The notes under the pieces were generated by a model. That model saw nothing but the letters and a program-made list of their open reading frames with translations. It ran no database searches and was not told the origin of the DNA. A stretch of DNA of 61,094 nt from the NCBI GenBank assembly GCA_017480795.1, contig JAFURY010000099.1, positions 1-61,094 on the forward strand, given 5' to 3'. Each line of letters begins with the position of its first letter. Positions within the stretch are counted from its first letter, which is position 1. The stretch comes from Succinivibrionaceae bacterium. Lineage in GTDB: Bacteria; Pseudomonadota; Gammaproteobacteria; Enterobacterales; Succinivibrionaceae. Of this stretch, positions 12,404 through 22,671 are shown piece by piece. The position numbers and the translations under genes are program-made.

Positions 12404-13294
12404 TCAGCTGCCCTCGTACAGGGCCGGAATGCGTCTTTCCGTCATTTCGGTCTGACAGCGGTACATTTTCTCAAGAGCCGCCTCGTCTCCCTTCATGTTC
12501 ACCGCGCCGCACTTCTTGTCCTTGTCGCGGATCCACTGACGTTGTGACGGCAGAAGCACATTCTTCTGAAACTTGTCCAGCCTGCTCCACTCGGCGTTAA
12601 GGGTGGCGTCAGCGCTGAGGAAAGCAAGCTTTGCTCCGGCAAGTCTCGCCTTGCGATTCTCTTCCTCGGTCTGGAACGCAAAGCCGGTCTTTTCAATGAC
12701 GCTGACGCACTCCGGGGAGACATCTCTGACCTCCTGGGCCAGACTGACGGAAAGCGCCAGCCGGGCGCGATTCTGATCGCCGCTGCCGTCAGCCGGTTCC
12801 ACAGTCAGAGTTACAGGAGCGTCGCCCAGCTCTGGCAGGTAGGTGAAAACAAAAGGACATTTCACCGCCCCGTTTCCATGCTCGGCATCTTCGCAGGCGG
12901 CCGCGGCGGGAACGAACTGATCGTATGCCGCCTGCCGTTCCTGCGGAAATCCGGTGGAGATCACGCACTCGCCGAAAACCGCCATCACGCCGGAGACGGT
13001 GACGCGTCCGGATCCGTCTCTGGAGACAACCAGATCGCCGGCCAGCGGCGTCGGCGAGGCAAGAGCCTTCTCACCTGAGGTCAGCTTCATGCCTTTGAGT
13101 TTTCTGTAGCAGTCGTTGTCCGGCTCGGATGAGCAGAAAAACGCGCCGCTGTTGCGGTAGGCGCCGTTGACCAGAGGCGCGTAGCGCCCCTCCTCGATGC
13201 CATGCTCCTCCTCGGCATCCATGCCCATAAGGCCTGCGGCGGCAGGAGTGGCAAAACAGGCTGCGCCAAGCAGCGAAGCGATTAGTTTTTTCAT
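12404..13294 (-). CDS. Secreted LprI-domain (DUF1311) protein
   Basis: The 296 residues start at MKKLIASLLGAACFATPAAAG, a clear signal peptide cleaved near residue 20. An upstream in-frame Met (MHGN) is less likely. The C-terminal 70 residues resemble the LprI/DUF1311 domain: SRLDKFQKNVLLPSQRQWI, then DKKC and a second Cys in YRCQTEMTERR. Family members include mycobacterial LprI, a lysozyme inhibitor. The central 200 residues have several Cys (CSSEPDNDC, CEDAEHG, CPFVF) and match nothing I know. A hairpin CCCGGT/ACCGGG (12384-12401) follows the stop without a T run. The location is probably periplasmic and the function is inferred only. Confidence 0.75.
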   Translation of the reverse strand: MKKLIASLLGAACFATPAAAGLMGMDAEEEHGIEEGRYAPLVNGAYRNSGAFFCSSEPDNDCYRKLKGMKLTSGEKALASPTPLAGDLVVSRDGSGRVTVSGVMAVFGECVISTGFPQERQAAYDQFVPAAAACEDAEHGNGAVKCPFVFTYLPELGDAPVTLTVEPADGSGDQNRARLALSVSLAQEVRDVSPECVSVIEKTGFAFQTEEENRKARLAGAKLAFLSADATLNAEWSRLDKFQKNVLLPSQRQWIRDKDKKCGAVNMKGDEAALEKMYRCQTEMTERRIPALYEGS

Positions 13295-13803
13295 GAGAAA
13301 ATTTCCGTGCATCTTCAAAAACACCAGATCCGATTGGTTGAGTCTTTCAGGCAATTTCCGCGATTCTCTCACAAAATCAGACCCATGCAAAATCTCCGCA
13401 ACAGAAAAAGCGGTTGTTGGCGAAATCTGACAGGAAAAGGCGCTGATTGGAAAGAAGGATCTGAAATGAAAAGGAAGAATTTCGGAACCGCTGTCATCCG
13501 GCTCCGCCCCGCATCCGTGAGCATGGTCGGGAAACCAGGTTACATGTGCCTAAAAAGCGGCCAGGAGAAGATCCGCGCCGGACCGGATTAGAAACCGGGC
13601 GGGATCGGCGCGCCGTAGGATGGCTGGCTCGCCCGGCAACAGGGCGACGGATCCTGAAAAGTCAGGCGATCCCGGCGGCAATCCCAGGGCCGTCCGACTG
13701 ACCTTGCGAATCATTGGTCCTCTGGCGTCCTTTGGCAACAGCAACTGCCGTCGGGCATGGACACAGTTTCAGATCGCCAGCTTCGTCACCTGTTTTAGCT
13801 TGT
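13295..13803. other. Intergenic region, nothing recognised
   Basis: This is GC-rich sequence between two minus-strand genes. The open frames lack ribosome binding sites and look like chance. Confidence 0.4.
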
Positions 13804-14061
13804 TCAATACGCGTCCAGCGATACCACAATTTCGCCATTGGGGCGTTCGTCCACGCTGTTAACATCATAATGCTTGTCAGAAGTGACCAACGGGTCGGTT
13901 TCCAGAATTTTAAAAAGCCCCTTATCCTCCTTGTCAGGATTGATTTCCTTTACAATCTTATACACGCATGAGCAATAATCATCGGTATTCCAATAAATAA
14001 TTATCGTCGCATCAGGATACGTCTCGTGAATTTCGCGTAAAGTATATTTTTTGTTACTCAT
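13804..14061 (-). CDS. Small hypothetical protein
   Basis: The 85 residues begin MSNKKYTLREIHETYPD. GAGG lies seven bases before the ATG and a promoter is placed at 14156-14184. The protein is acidic and soluble with no signal or membrane segment. It contains IIIYWNTDDYCSCVYKIVKEI and ends in GEIVVSLDAY. Base composition is more AT-rich than the neighbours, suggesting transfer. Direct repeats of GAACAAAA (14081-14100) sit in its leader. No family was recognised. Confidence 0.65.
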   Translation of the reverse strand: MSNKKYTLREIHETYPDATIIIYWNTDDYCSCVYKIVKEINPDKEDKGLFKILETDPLVTSDKHYDVNSVDERPNGEIVVSLDAY

Positions 14062-14155
14062 TTTGATACCTCACAAAAAAGAACAAAAGAACAAAAGAAC
14101 AATGTCATAAAACCTGACATCAAAAGAAAATTCCAACATGTTTTGTAATGTCTGT

Positions 14156-14184
14156 AATTTAATTACGTTTTCATCAGAATACAA
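14156..14184 (-). promoter_or_regulatory. Candidate promoter of the 85-residue protein
   Basis: TTGTAT (14179-14184) and TAAATT (14156-14161) are 17 bases apart, about 95 bases upstream of the ATG. Confidence 0.4.
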
Positions 14185-14227
14185 TTGTAACTTAGCAAAG
14201 TTCGTTCGTCTTGTCAAGATATCAATC

Positions 14228-14241
14228 TGTGATATATCACA
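14228..14241. promoter_or_regulatory. Perfect 14-bp palindrome, CRP/FNR-like
   Basis: TGTGATATATCACA is fully palindromic. The half-sites equal the CRP half-site TGTGA/TCACA, but the 4-bp spacing is that of FNR sites. It lies about 45 bases upstream of the promoter at 14156-14184. Binding is inferred only. Confidence 0.35.
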
Positions 14242-14928
14242 AAAATTTTACAAAAACAAAAAAACAACCAACATATTGTCAGATTAACCATAGTGCGACA
14301 TTAGACTCACCTGTTTTCAGTCATCAGACCAAATTGGATACACTTTGCTTAGGTCAGGTTGGATTTGAGCCTCTGCCGGAAATAAACTCCGAAACCTGAA
14401 ATTCCTGACTGATAGCAACTCAGCTGGCCCGCTTTCTCCCGTTCAAACTCGCACCCCGCTTTCATTCCCACCCACACCCGCAGCACTGCATTACCTTCCA
14501 CACTCTGAAGGGTCACGGCAGTCGATCTGCTCACATGACGCGCAAGGTCTGTAAAAGCAACTGAACATTGACGCAGTTTGATTCGAAAGTCGGCGCAAAC
14601 AGGATATAGACAGTTACGGCGCGCGCATGAAAACGACGCCCTGAAACGCTGTGAAGAAAGTTAAGACTGATGCGCAAAACGGTTGAGTCAAGTGGAGCGC
14701 AGAAACAAACGAAAATCAGGAACAGGAAAAGAACTATACGTCCCTGCGAGAGTTTGCCTTATGTCAGAAGACACGGCAGGAGGGTTCTAACCCCATGCCC
14801 GAACAGAGCTTGGTTGATAGATCTTGAGAATTTGCCTGCGGTAGTGGCAATTTGAAGATACAGTGCCACAGGCGCCTGAAAGAAAAGAGAAAGCCGGCGA
14901 TTGCGCCAACCGATGAGATGAAGGCGCG
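14242..14928. other. Intergenic region, nothing recognised
   Basis: It begins AT-rich and becomes mixed. Short open frames exist, but none has a ribosome binding site or a protein-like pattern. Confidence 0.4.
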
Positions 14929-15216
14929 CTATTTCCTGGTAAGCTGTCCGGCAATCAGCCAGCCCATCAGAAACCATAGACACCCCTGGCGGCTCTGCTG
15001 CCTTCTGAGATGAGCGACCGCCTCGTCGTAGCTTACGACCTTGCCGTATTCGTCAACGGCCAGCGGCTTGCCGTTTTTGTCGTAAACAACCCGTCCCCGC
15101 TCGTCCAGCAGTTCGCGAACTTCGCCGCGGGGGCGCTTGCTCTCAACTCTGGTAAAGGCGTAGATAACCAGACCGGCCGGAATGAAGAACAGAAACAGAA
15201 GGATCAAGCCGCCCAT
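14929..15216 (-). CDS. Small inner-membrane protein
   Basis: The 95 residues start at the second of two close ATGs, which has GGGGGTG upstream; the earlier ATG (15228) has no binding site. An N-terminal membrane helix (GGLILLFLFFIPAGLVIYAF) is followed by a charged middle (about 25-70) and a second hydrophobic stretch (CLWFLMGWLIAGQL). The middle contains DERGRVVYDKNGKPLAVDEYGKVV with a repeated V-x-D-x-x-G-K pattern. No family was recognised. Confidence 0.6.
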   Translation of the reverse strand: MGGLILLFLFFIPAGLVIYAFTRVESKRPRGEVRELLDERGRVVYDKNGKPLAVDEYGKVVSYDEAVAHLRRQQSRQGCLWFLMGWLIAGQLTRK

Positions 15217-15611
15217 AATCACCCCCATGACATGACATAACCTGTATTGTCAGATTCTACCCTGCTCAACCCCGATTTGGTAACTCATACAGTCAGTCAG
15301 AAGAGCTTCTGTGAGGGGTGTCAAAAGCAGGAAAGTTCAGAAACGGAAGAATGTGTCGAAACAGGCAGGGATCAGCGCCGAATTCAGATCAAACCGCTAA
15401 AGCCACCGACGAACACTTATACATCGCGCTTCAGATCTAAAATCAAAATCAAACGCGCAAAATCAGCAGATTCTTACGTCACATCTCAAAAGCAAGCCTT
15501 CAACGGCATCAATCTCACATTAACTGTCGCCAGTGGTGATATTATCATGCAAGGCTGATGTCAATACGGTATCAGTCGTCAATTTGGAACATTTAACAGG
15601 TAAAAACCACT
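15217..15611. other. Intergenic region, nothing recognised
   Basis: No supported gene. A 103-codon open frame from a TTG at 15247 has no ribosome binding site and an unlikely composition. Confidence 0.4.
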
Positions 15612-17347
15612 ATGAAAAACAACTATGCTCTGGCCTCGGCCGTAATAGCAGGTCTTGCTCTGACAGCCTGCGGCGGCGGTGGCGGCTCTAGCCATCATTC
15701 CAGCGACAGCGTCTCCGATTTCGGCTACCGGATCACCTCGATTGAAACATCCTACCAGTACGAGTCGGTTCCGGATCTTTAAGGGATAAACGTTGCCGCC
15801 GGCAGGCTGTCCGCCAAAATCAGCAAATCGCTTTGAAGCGGCGATCCCAAAATCGCCATCCCGGCCCAAGCCAAGGAATACGCTGACGAACTGATGGACG
15901 TTCTCAAAGACTCCGCCGGTGTCTTCGCCATTGTTATGCTGCCGCATTTTGACCGGATAACAGATGGCGTGGCGCGGGACGCCAGCAGCGAAAATCTGAT
16001 GGCTGGAATCGAAAGCGACGATCTTGATCTGCCGTATTTCCAGTACGGACCGGTGATGGTCATCGGACTCTCAAAAGACAAACTTGAAACTTTGAAGAAT
16101 GTCCACTTCAACGCCAGAATCTGCCTGTATGAAGAAAACGGTTCGCCTATTCTGGAGCCTTCAGGAAAACCGGCCTGCGGCAGCCAGAAGTTAAGCATTC
16201 CGGTAAACAAGAACGCCTTTGCAAAAATCAGCGCAGGAGATAATCGAACCTGCGGCCTGACCAGGATCGGAGATGTCTACTGCTGGGGTCAGAATTTTTT
16301 CGAGGACGGACACAGACCTGACGATTCAATGCTTGGTCTGGGCAGTTCTTATCAGGATTTGGATTACGGCAGCCCGATGAAAGTCGAGGTGCCAGGAGGC
16401 AAGCGCACCATCGACATATCGGTGGGGGTCACGGACACCTACGCTGTATCCTCGGTCCGCGACCTCTTTGCATGGGGCCAGTACGTGACTCCTGGCAGTC
16501 AGCCTAACGATTACTACTCCTCCAACGTGCCAAAGCGGATAGGAGTCGCAACCGCGGTCGACACCAGTCTTGACTATCCGGGCATGTACTACATCGGCAG
16601 TGACGGCGATTCCGTCTACTGCACCATGTATTCAGGATGCGAGGCGGCTGACGACGAATACGTGACCAAAGCCAGCGTAGGCGACGACTACCGGTGCAGC
16701 ATCGATGTCAACTCAAGACTCTCGTGTCGGGGCAAAATCGACACCGCCACACAGGAGCTTGAAAAATCAGGAATTAACGCCAGGATCGGTTACATGAATC
16801 TTGAAAACGTCACCGACGTCTCCGTAGGCATTATTTCGCCTGCGCCGTAAGCAACGCCAGACTCTACTGCTGGGGCAACAACGTGCCCGAGGTTGACGAG
16901 TATTTCATCAACCGCCAGTACTATGAGGATCAGATCGGAATGCTGGGAACCGGAAACGCCTATGACGATTTCGTCAGATCACCTGAGCTGGTGTCTAAAC
17001 TTGACGAGGCAAGCAGCGTGGCGGTAGGCGATCTGCATGCCTGCGCGATCTCCAAGGGCAAACTGTACTGCTGGGGAGCCGCCGAAAACAGCGCATACGA
17101 TTCGGACTGGAGGTTGAATGTCAGCCAGACCGGTCTTGGCCCCGACAGGAAATGGACAGCCGAGCCAACACTGGTGAAGGGTCTTGAGAACATGGTGTCA
17201 GTCTCGGCCAGCAGATACGGAACCTGCGCCTTGGATCGCGACGGCAAGGCGTGGTGCTTCGGATTCAACGGACACGGACAGCTGGGCAACGGTCAGATCG
17301 ACGATGGCGGCTCCACCGTGCCTGTTGAGGTTCAATGGAACGAGTAG
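15612..17347 (+). pseudogene. RCC1-repeat lipoprotein, disabled copy
   Basis: This is a paralogue of the intact gene at 19866-21644. It starts with a lipoprotein signal (hydrophobic GLALTAC, then GGGGG). In the same frame it meets TAA (15779-15781) and TGA (15833-15835), continues to about 16833, then shifts frame once before FACAVSNARLYCWG and runs to 17347. The repeated motif C-x-(L/V)-YCWG of RCC1-like beta-propeller blades is visible at least four times. Two nonsense codons plus one frameshift make full translation unlikely. The sequence otherwise stays protein-like and keeps a strong terminator, so inactivation seems recent. Confidence 0.85.
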
Positions 17348-17372
17348 TTTCAGGCGTTCGTCAAACCTCTTG

Positions 17373-17409
17373 AGATCCGCTGATACGGTTGTTTGTCAGC
17401 GGATCTTTT
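17373..17409 (+). terminator. Rho-independent terminator after the RCC1 pseudogene
   Basis: The 11-bp perfect stem AGATCCGCTGA/TCAGCGGATCT is followed by TTTT. It lies 26 bases past the last stop of the gene. Confidence 0.85.
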
Positions 17410-17472
17410 GATTGGCGCCCTCTCACAGAAAATTCTGGCTGGAATTATGGTTTTACTTTCCAAACAGGTCGC

Positions 17473-19245
17473 TCACCCTCGCAGTTTTCGACAATACACG
17501 CACCCGCTGCCGGAAAAGATCATCGGATACGATTTCACATTCCGCCCTTTGAACTCCAGCGCCGATCTGTAAGCCCGCAGCTGCCTTGCAGCCTCCCTCC
17601 TCAGTTTTTCAATTTTTGCCGCTGACGTTTCATTTTTTGCAACATACTTGAGTTCAATAATGTAGATGCACTCTTTGCTTCTTCTATGATTTGCGGTAAT
17701 AACCAGATCGGCATACTTTTCACCCTCCCCCGGAACCATCAGAGATTTCTGCAGTTCAACCAAAAGCCCCTCCAGGGATTCAAGTTTGGCGAAAAGCGCC
17801 AGATTGAGCGCCATTTCGTTCATATGTGAAAGAACCTGATTGGAGAAGATCCCGGTTAAAAAATCTGTGCAGGAAGAAACGAACGTTGATATGTCGTCAG
17901 ACGCTTTTAACAGAGGCGTAATGTCCAGGCTCCGCCGCGTGAATGCGACATTGGACCTGAATCGCATTTCAGATACGCATCTGGCAAACAGTTTTGACAT
18001 GAAAATATTGGGTATTTTAAGTGCCAGACCGTCCTTGCTCGACCGTTCGGGATCAATGGTCAGGTATCCCAGATAGTACAGCATGGACAACAGCTGCGTC
18101 CGGTCATAGATTTCAGATTCGTTGAGGTTGATGTTTTCGGCCAGATTGCTCACAAAGAAATCATTGCCAGACAGATAAGTGTCAATAACGACATCGGCCA
18201 AACCGTCTTCGGCGATGGTAAACAACTGGCGCAGTTTCGAACCGTCATGGTCGGAAGCGGGATCTGTGTACTGCTCAGGAGAGAGAAATTCATTGGCAAG
18301 GCGCATTTCATCCAGGTAGTACAGACACATTGATGAATTGTATACGGTATTTTTGGCAAACCTGCTGAAACAGTAGCCGTCATATACCGGTTTCATTTTC
18401 GCCAGAATTTCGGAAACGTCAACGCCAAGCCTGGTTATGTCCACAAGCTGAGGGATCAGTGCTCTCAGTTCGTCTTCGGTAAACCCGGCATAGTTGTTGA
18501 AACATTCTCTTGCAGTCACATTCCTGGCAATGTTGAATCCGGAGGTAAGCGAGTCAAGAGATACTGAAGACACCCCAGTTATAAAGGTGCGCGCGATGCA
18601 GCCGCCATCACCGGCTGACGCTTTTATCGCAGCGTAAAAATCCTTCAGAAAACCTCCGTCTCCGGTTATCCTTTTAAAAAGATTGCTGTCATGCGACAGG
18701 ATCTGGTTGGCAAAGTTGTCATACTCATCGATCATTACGTAGAGTCTGCCCTGGTCAGAATACCTGAGGTATGCAGATACGAAATTGTTGAAAAGCGTGA
18801 CGGAATCAGATTTGTTCAGGCCGTCATAACTGAACTCGAAATCTGGATATCTGCGCATGAAATTGTCGATTCCCAGCGCCACCGCCGAAAAAAAACTGCA
18901 GCGAACCGCCTCGGCACTCTGCGTTCCAACCCGAGAAAAATCAAAGTTCAGCACATGATAGGAATTGTGGGAGTTAAGTTTTTTGGAGTAAATGGCAGTT
19001 TTGAAAAAGATTTTCCGGTACCGTTCCTTGTAGGAAATGTCATAGAAACACTTGAGCATCTGCACAAACGTGCTTTTGCCGAAGCGTCTTGGACGCAAAA
19101 GAACCGGATAACGCGGCATATCGGTCTGTTCAAGAGACTCGATGATAAGGCTTTTGTCTGCAAAGGCGCGATTATTAGATTTGAAATTTTCATAGATTGC
19201 TTCCCCGTAAGGGTTGCCTAAAAGTTTGACGGCGCTTTCTTGCAT
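17473..19245 (-). CDS. AAA-ATPase-like / PD-(D/E)XK nuclease-family protein (DUF1703 type)
   Basis: The 590 residues have the layout of AAA-ATPase_like plus C-terminal PD-(D/E)XK proteins, common in gut anaerobes and of unknown role. The N-terminal motif NRAFADKSLIIESL precedes Walker A RPRRFGKST (51-59). Walker B is LYVMIDEYDN (near 170). The nuclease-like core near 530 has KYADLVI and then IIELKYV, the D...ExK pattern. The tail ends SGSGCVYCRKLRG. AAGGA lies six bases before the ATG. It is a single gene, convergent with the RCC1 pseudogene. A defence or selfish-element role is only inferred. Confidence 0.9.
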   Translation of the reverse strand: MQESAVKLLGNPYGEAIYENFKSNNRAFADKSLIIESLEQTDMPRYPVLLRPRRFGKSTFVQMLKCFYDISYKERYRKIFFKTAIYSKKLNSHNSYHVLNFDFSRVGTQSAEAVRCSFFSAVALGIDNFMRRYPDFEFSYDGLNKSDSVTLFNNFVSAYLRYSDQGRLYVMIDEYDNFANQILSHDSNLFKRITGDGGFLKDFYAAIKASAGDGGCIARTFITGVSSVSLDSLTSGFNIARNVTARECFNNYAGFTEDELRALIPQLVDITRLGVDVSEILAKMKPVYDGYCFSRFAKNTVYNSSMCLYYLDEMRLANEFLSPEQYTDPASDHDGSKLRQLFTIAEDGLADVVIDTYLSGNDFFVSNLAENINLNESEIYDRTQLLSMLYYLGYLTIDPERSSKDGLALKIPNIFMSKLFARCVSEMRFRSNVAFTRRSLDITPLLKASDDISTFVSSCTDFLTGIFSNQVLSHMNEMALNLALFAKLESLEGLLVELQKSLMVPGEGEKYADLVITANHRRSKECIYIIELKYVAKNETSAAKIEKLRREAARQLRAYRSALEFKGRNVKSYPMIFSGSGCVYCRKLRG

Positions 19246-19865
19246 AGGAAATCCTTGCTGATATTCTGGTTCAAAACTTTAGTTTCCTTCTGATTCTATT
19301 ACATTATGACTCTTTTTTTTACTCCGATTTCAAACCTCGTTCCGCCAAATGTGCATCTGCCGCGACAGCCAAAACGGGGCATCGCAAAGTTCCAACTCAA
19401 ATTTGGACCAGCAGACATGTCATACCCGGTAGCTGACACAACAACCCGAAGTTCATCGCGAACGGCATGCGTGAAACATGGGTGAAAGATGACATTTAAC
19501 CTCAGCCAGGCTAGAAAACAATCCGGCGCCTGTATCATCGCCACCTGGTTTTGACCTGCAGGCATAGGTATGACTCAACTGCCTGATGGGCTGTATTACC
19601 GTCTCCATCCGGCACATGCAGGCATGGGCATGTACATAACCAAAAACAAGATCCGTTATGGGCAAGCCCATCAAATCAGACACCTTGCAAAGGACTTTGC
19701 CAGCCATAATTTCCAAACTTTTACGCGAGTTCACATATTCTCCCTCAGGTTTGCTGTTCAGGTCGCAGATTATGTCATGATTGGGGCTACAATTCCTTAC
19801 GAACCGGTTTTACACCGCATCATCGTCCATCAATTCAACCCAAACCTGTCACAGGGAACAAATCC
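19246..19865. other. Divergent intergenic region
   Basis: It separates the minus-strand ATPase from the plus-strand lipoprotein. A 107-codon open frame at 19570 has no ribosome binding site and no recognisable protein. No convincing promoter was found. Confidence 0.4.
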
Positions 19866-21644
19866 ATGCGCAATCATCTTAAAAAATCTCTGATTCTAAC
19901 TTCTGCCGCCTTTGCCGCCATCGTCCTTGCCGCCTGCGGAGGCGGAGGAGGCCATCACGACTCCGATTCAGGCAGCGGCTCTTCAGGCTCCGGATCCGGT
20001 TCGAGCTCAGGTTCAGGTTCCTCCTCCAGCGCCACCTACAGTATCAGTTCCATGGACTACGACTGGCGCTACGTGCCTGTTCCCGATGCCGACGCCATCG
20101 AAACAGCCATCAGTTCCATCAAAGCCGCAGGCGTCAAGAGCGGCGGTCTGCTCATTCCCGAACTGGATCAGAGCAAAGCCGACGAGCTGCTCCGCGTGCT
20201 GAGAAATTCCATTGGAGCATTCGTGGTGGTCATGGAGCCTGCCATAATCAAAAGAGTGGAAGACTATGCGGATCTCTACTCCCAGGACAACATTGCGCCT
20301 GAAGTCTATATCGATGGCAGCGAATATTCGGTCTTCACCTCGGGACCTATCGCCGTCATAGGACTCTCCCGATACGAAATGGAACCCCTCGGTCCCATAG
20401 TTCTCCATTCCAACACCTGTCTTTACAACGAATACGGGCAGGCGCTGAAAACCTCCGACGGTGCCCATGCCTGCGCAACCAAGAAGATCTCCATCGATGC
20501 AAACGGCACGGGCTACTACAAGCTCTCCATTTCCGACGACAAGACCTGCGGTCTTACAAGACTCGGGAAGGTCTACTGCTGGGGTCGCAATCTCTTCGAC
20601 GCGTCCCAGGGCGGCGACAGCGGTCTGCTGGGTCTTGGCAGCCAGTACTGCGATGACGCCTACGGCTGGCCAAAGGAGGTGGCCCTGCCGGAGACAGAGC
20701 GTTTCATTGACGTGGCATCCGGGGTCTCCGGCTCCTACGCCATATCTTCCGACTACACGCTTTACGCCTGGGGCGGTTACATGAAACCGTCCTGCACCGG
20801 GTCAAACTGCAAGACCGTTTCCGACGTTCCGGTCATTGCCGGTCAGACGACATCCGTTGCCGCCGGCTCCGACGGACAGTCGACTTACTTCATAACGCCG
20901 GAGGGCAATGCCAGGTTCTGCTCGGACAAAAGCGGCAAATGCTCCACCGACTACGGCGACAGCGCCTTAACGGGAGCCGCCCCTGGCGACGCCTACCGGT
21001 GCGTGATCGACAGCGACCTCCAGGCGACCTGTTACGGCCTGCTGCGAGGGCTTGAGAACCCGTCGGATCAGGCCGTGAACGGAAAACTGAATCTCGCCAG
21101 CGTCACCAAGGTGTCGGTGGGCAAAAACCTGGCCTGCGCCGTAAGCGATGCCAGACTCTACTGCTGGGGCAACAACATCCCCGAGATTTCCTCCGGTTTT
21201 CCGTACAGCTACGAATACCAGGGCAGCTCAGGACTGCTGGGGCTCGGATCGGGTGGCGACAGCTTTGTCGCCTCCCCGCAGCTGGTAACCGCCCTGGACA
21301 GCGCCATTGACGTGGCCGTGGGCCAGAACCACGTCTGCGCCGTGGATGGCGTCGGAGATGTCTACTGCTGGGGAGCGGCTGAAAATCCGGCTGACAGCGG
21401 CAACTTCGGCTGGAACACCGGCATCAGCATGACAGGACACGGATGCAGTCTCAAATGGACTGATACCCCGACCCGCCTGGCGTTCAGGCACGTCGCTTCG
21501 GTGGCGGTGAGCAACCACGCCTCATGCTTCATCACCCGCAACGGAGTGGCCCACTGCGTAGGCGCCAACCGCTACGGCGAACTTGGCAACGGATATATCG
21601 ATGACGGCGGCGACTGCAAGGATTCTCTGGTCATTCAGTACTGA
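19866..21644 (+). CDS. RCC1-repeat surface lipoprotein
   Basis: The 592 residues begin with a lipoprotein signal (KKSLILTSAAFAAIVLAAC; lipobox LAAC, lipidated Cys about 24). A Gly tract and a Ser/Gly-rich linker (about 25-58) follow. The rest is an RCC1-like (ATS1) beta-propeller with repeated blades carrying T-C-G-L-T-R-x-G-x-V-YCWG, ARLYCWG, DVYCWG and an end NGYIDDGGDC. Cysteine pairs recur in each blade, suggesting periplasmic disulfides. AGGGAAC precedes the ATG. It is the intact paralogue of 15612-17347. It probably sits on the outer membrane as a binding scaffold; the ligand is unknown. Confidence 0.88.
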   Translation: MRNHLKKSLILTSAAFAAIVLAACGGGGGHHDSDSGSGSSGSGSGSSSGSGSSSSATYSISSMDYDWRYVPVPDADAIETAISSIKAAGVKSGGLLIPELDQSKADELLRVLRNSIGAFVVVMEPAIIKRVEDYADLYSQDNIAPEVYIDGSEYSVFTSGPIAVIGLSRYEMEPLGPIVLHSNTCLYNEYGQALKTSDGAHACATKKISIDANGTGYYKLSISDDKTCGLTRLGKVYCWGRNLFDASQGGDSGLLGLGSQYCDDAYGWPKEVALPETERFIDVASGVSGSYAISSDYTLYAWGGYMKPSCTGSNCKTVSDVPVIAGQTTSVAAGSDGQSTYFITPEGNARFCSDKSGKCSTDYGDSALTGAAPGDAYRCVIDSDLQATCYGLLRGLENPSDQAVNGKLNLASVTKVSVGKNLACAVSDARLYCWGNNIPEISSGFPYSYEYQGSSGLLGLGSGGDSFVASPQLVTALDSAIDVAVGQNHVCAVDGVGDVYCWGAAENPADSGNFGWNTGISMTGHGCSLKWTDTPTRLAFRHVASVAVSNHASCFITRNGVAHCVGANRYGELGNGYIDDGGDCKDSLVIQY

Positions 21645-22327
21645 CAGAGAGGCGCAAAGCCCGGCATAGGCTGGAAAGATCTGTTATCACATCAGGAAAG
21701 GGGGGCGGATGGAAGATGACAGAGAAACATCCTGGCATTTTCCGGCGCTTCCTCACCAGTTTTGCGCGCTTTAAGATCTCTGTCAGAAAAGCAGGCTCAA
21801 AGCAAAAGCATTTGAGACAAATGAAGATAACGAACCTCTCAGTTTCGCAGCCGGGGAGAGTTCAGATCAGGCGAAGGTTTCATGAAAAAGGCGGAAACGC
21901 CGAAACCGCCAGGACAATCCTCCAGCCGGGGGCAAACCTGTGGAAAGCGCGCGGCGATCGCCTTGGCGCCCTTCTTCCTTCTGTTACCCACTGTCATCCC
22001 TACGCAAGAACAGTTGTTGCATCAGCAGAGAGAAAACTGAAATGAAGGAAATGACAGGGTGTCTTTCAAATCAGCCAGCCGCTTTGGTTTAGTCCCGTCA
22101 GTTCCTGCCTGCACGTGTCAGATAAGTTCTGTCGCAACCCATCCTCGCCCCTCCATTGTCCAACCTCAGGGGTTTTACGAGGTCCTGTCTTGCGCCAGTG
22201 TCCCATCGCGCCCAAACAGAGCACGATTTCCCTCCTTGCGATCCGGTTTCTCCGTTGCGCCGGCCACTCTGTCCCTGCTCTAACCCGATTTAAAGGTGTT
22301 CCTGATGGCGAAGGAGATGTCAAATTT
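21645..22327. other. Intergenic region before the 33-bp repeats
   Basis: No gene is supported. A 168-codon minus-strand frame (22066-22572) covers this end and the repeats, but lacks codon bias or homology. Confidence 0.4.
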
Positions 22328-22470
22328 GACGATTCTGTAGGAATTTCTAAATTCAAAATCGACGATTTTGTAAAAATAGAATAAAATAAAATTGACGATT
22401 CTGCAGGAATTCCTAAAATCAAAATCGACGATTTTGCAGAAATTTCATTATTAGAAACTGACGATTCTGC
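22328..22470. repeat. Tandem 33-bp repeats, 4.3 units
   Basis: GACGATTYTG starts at 22328, 22361, 22394, 22427 and 22460, each exactly 33 bases apart. Units 1 and 3 share GTAGGAATTTC/GCAGGAATTCC and an AAAATC end. Units 2 and 4 begin GACGATTTTG and diverge more. Period 33 is three helical turns. The array ends 70 bases upstream of the promoter at 22541-22570 of the DUF4143 ATPase. Confidence 0.85.
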
Positions 22471-22540
22471 AACCACGGCGTAAAAAGCAAACTCGGAGCC
22501 AGCAGAGCAGAAGGGATACTGCAAAACCAGACAATGCAGT

Positions 22541-22570
22541 TTGACCGGGATATCATACGTTTCGTATAAC
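22541..22570 (+). promoter_or_regulatory. Promoter and operator-like inverted repeat of the DUF4143 ATPase gene
   Basis: TTGACC (22541-22546) and TATAAC (22565-22570) are 18 bases apart. The inverted repeat ATACG-TTT-CGTAT (22555-22567) overlaps the -10 element, as an operator would. Confidence 0.5.
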
Positions 22571-22671
22571 ATACATTGCTGCAGTTACGTCATTTTCATC
22601 AATATGCAACCGACAAAGAACTGCAGCGCAGTCAGGCAAACCAGAATCTGCAATTTTGGAGAATAACAAAA

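Noticed and set aside
15247..15558. 103-codon frame before the RCC1 pseudogene
   Set aside because: TTG start with no ribosome binding site, and unlikely composition.
22066..22572. 168-codon minus-strand frame containing 11-residue repeats (SSIL...)
   Set aside because: The repeats follow simply from the 33-bp DNA array; the rest has no protein-like pattern and no good start.
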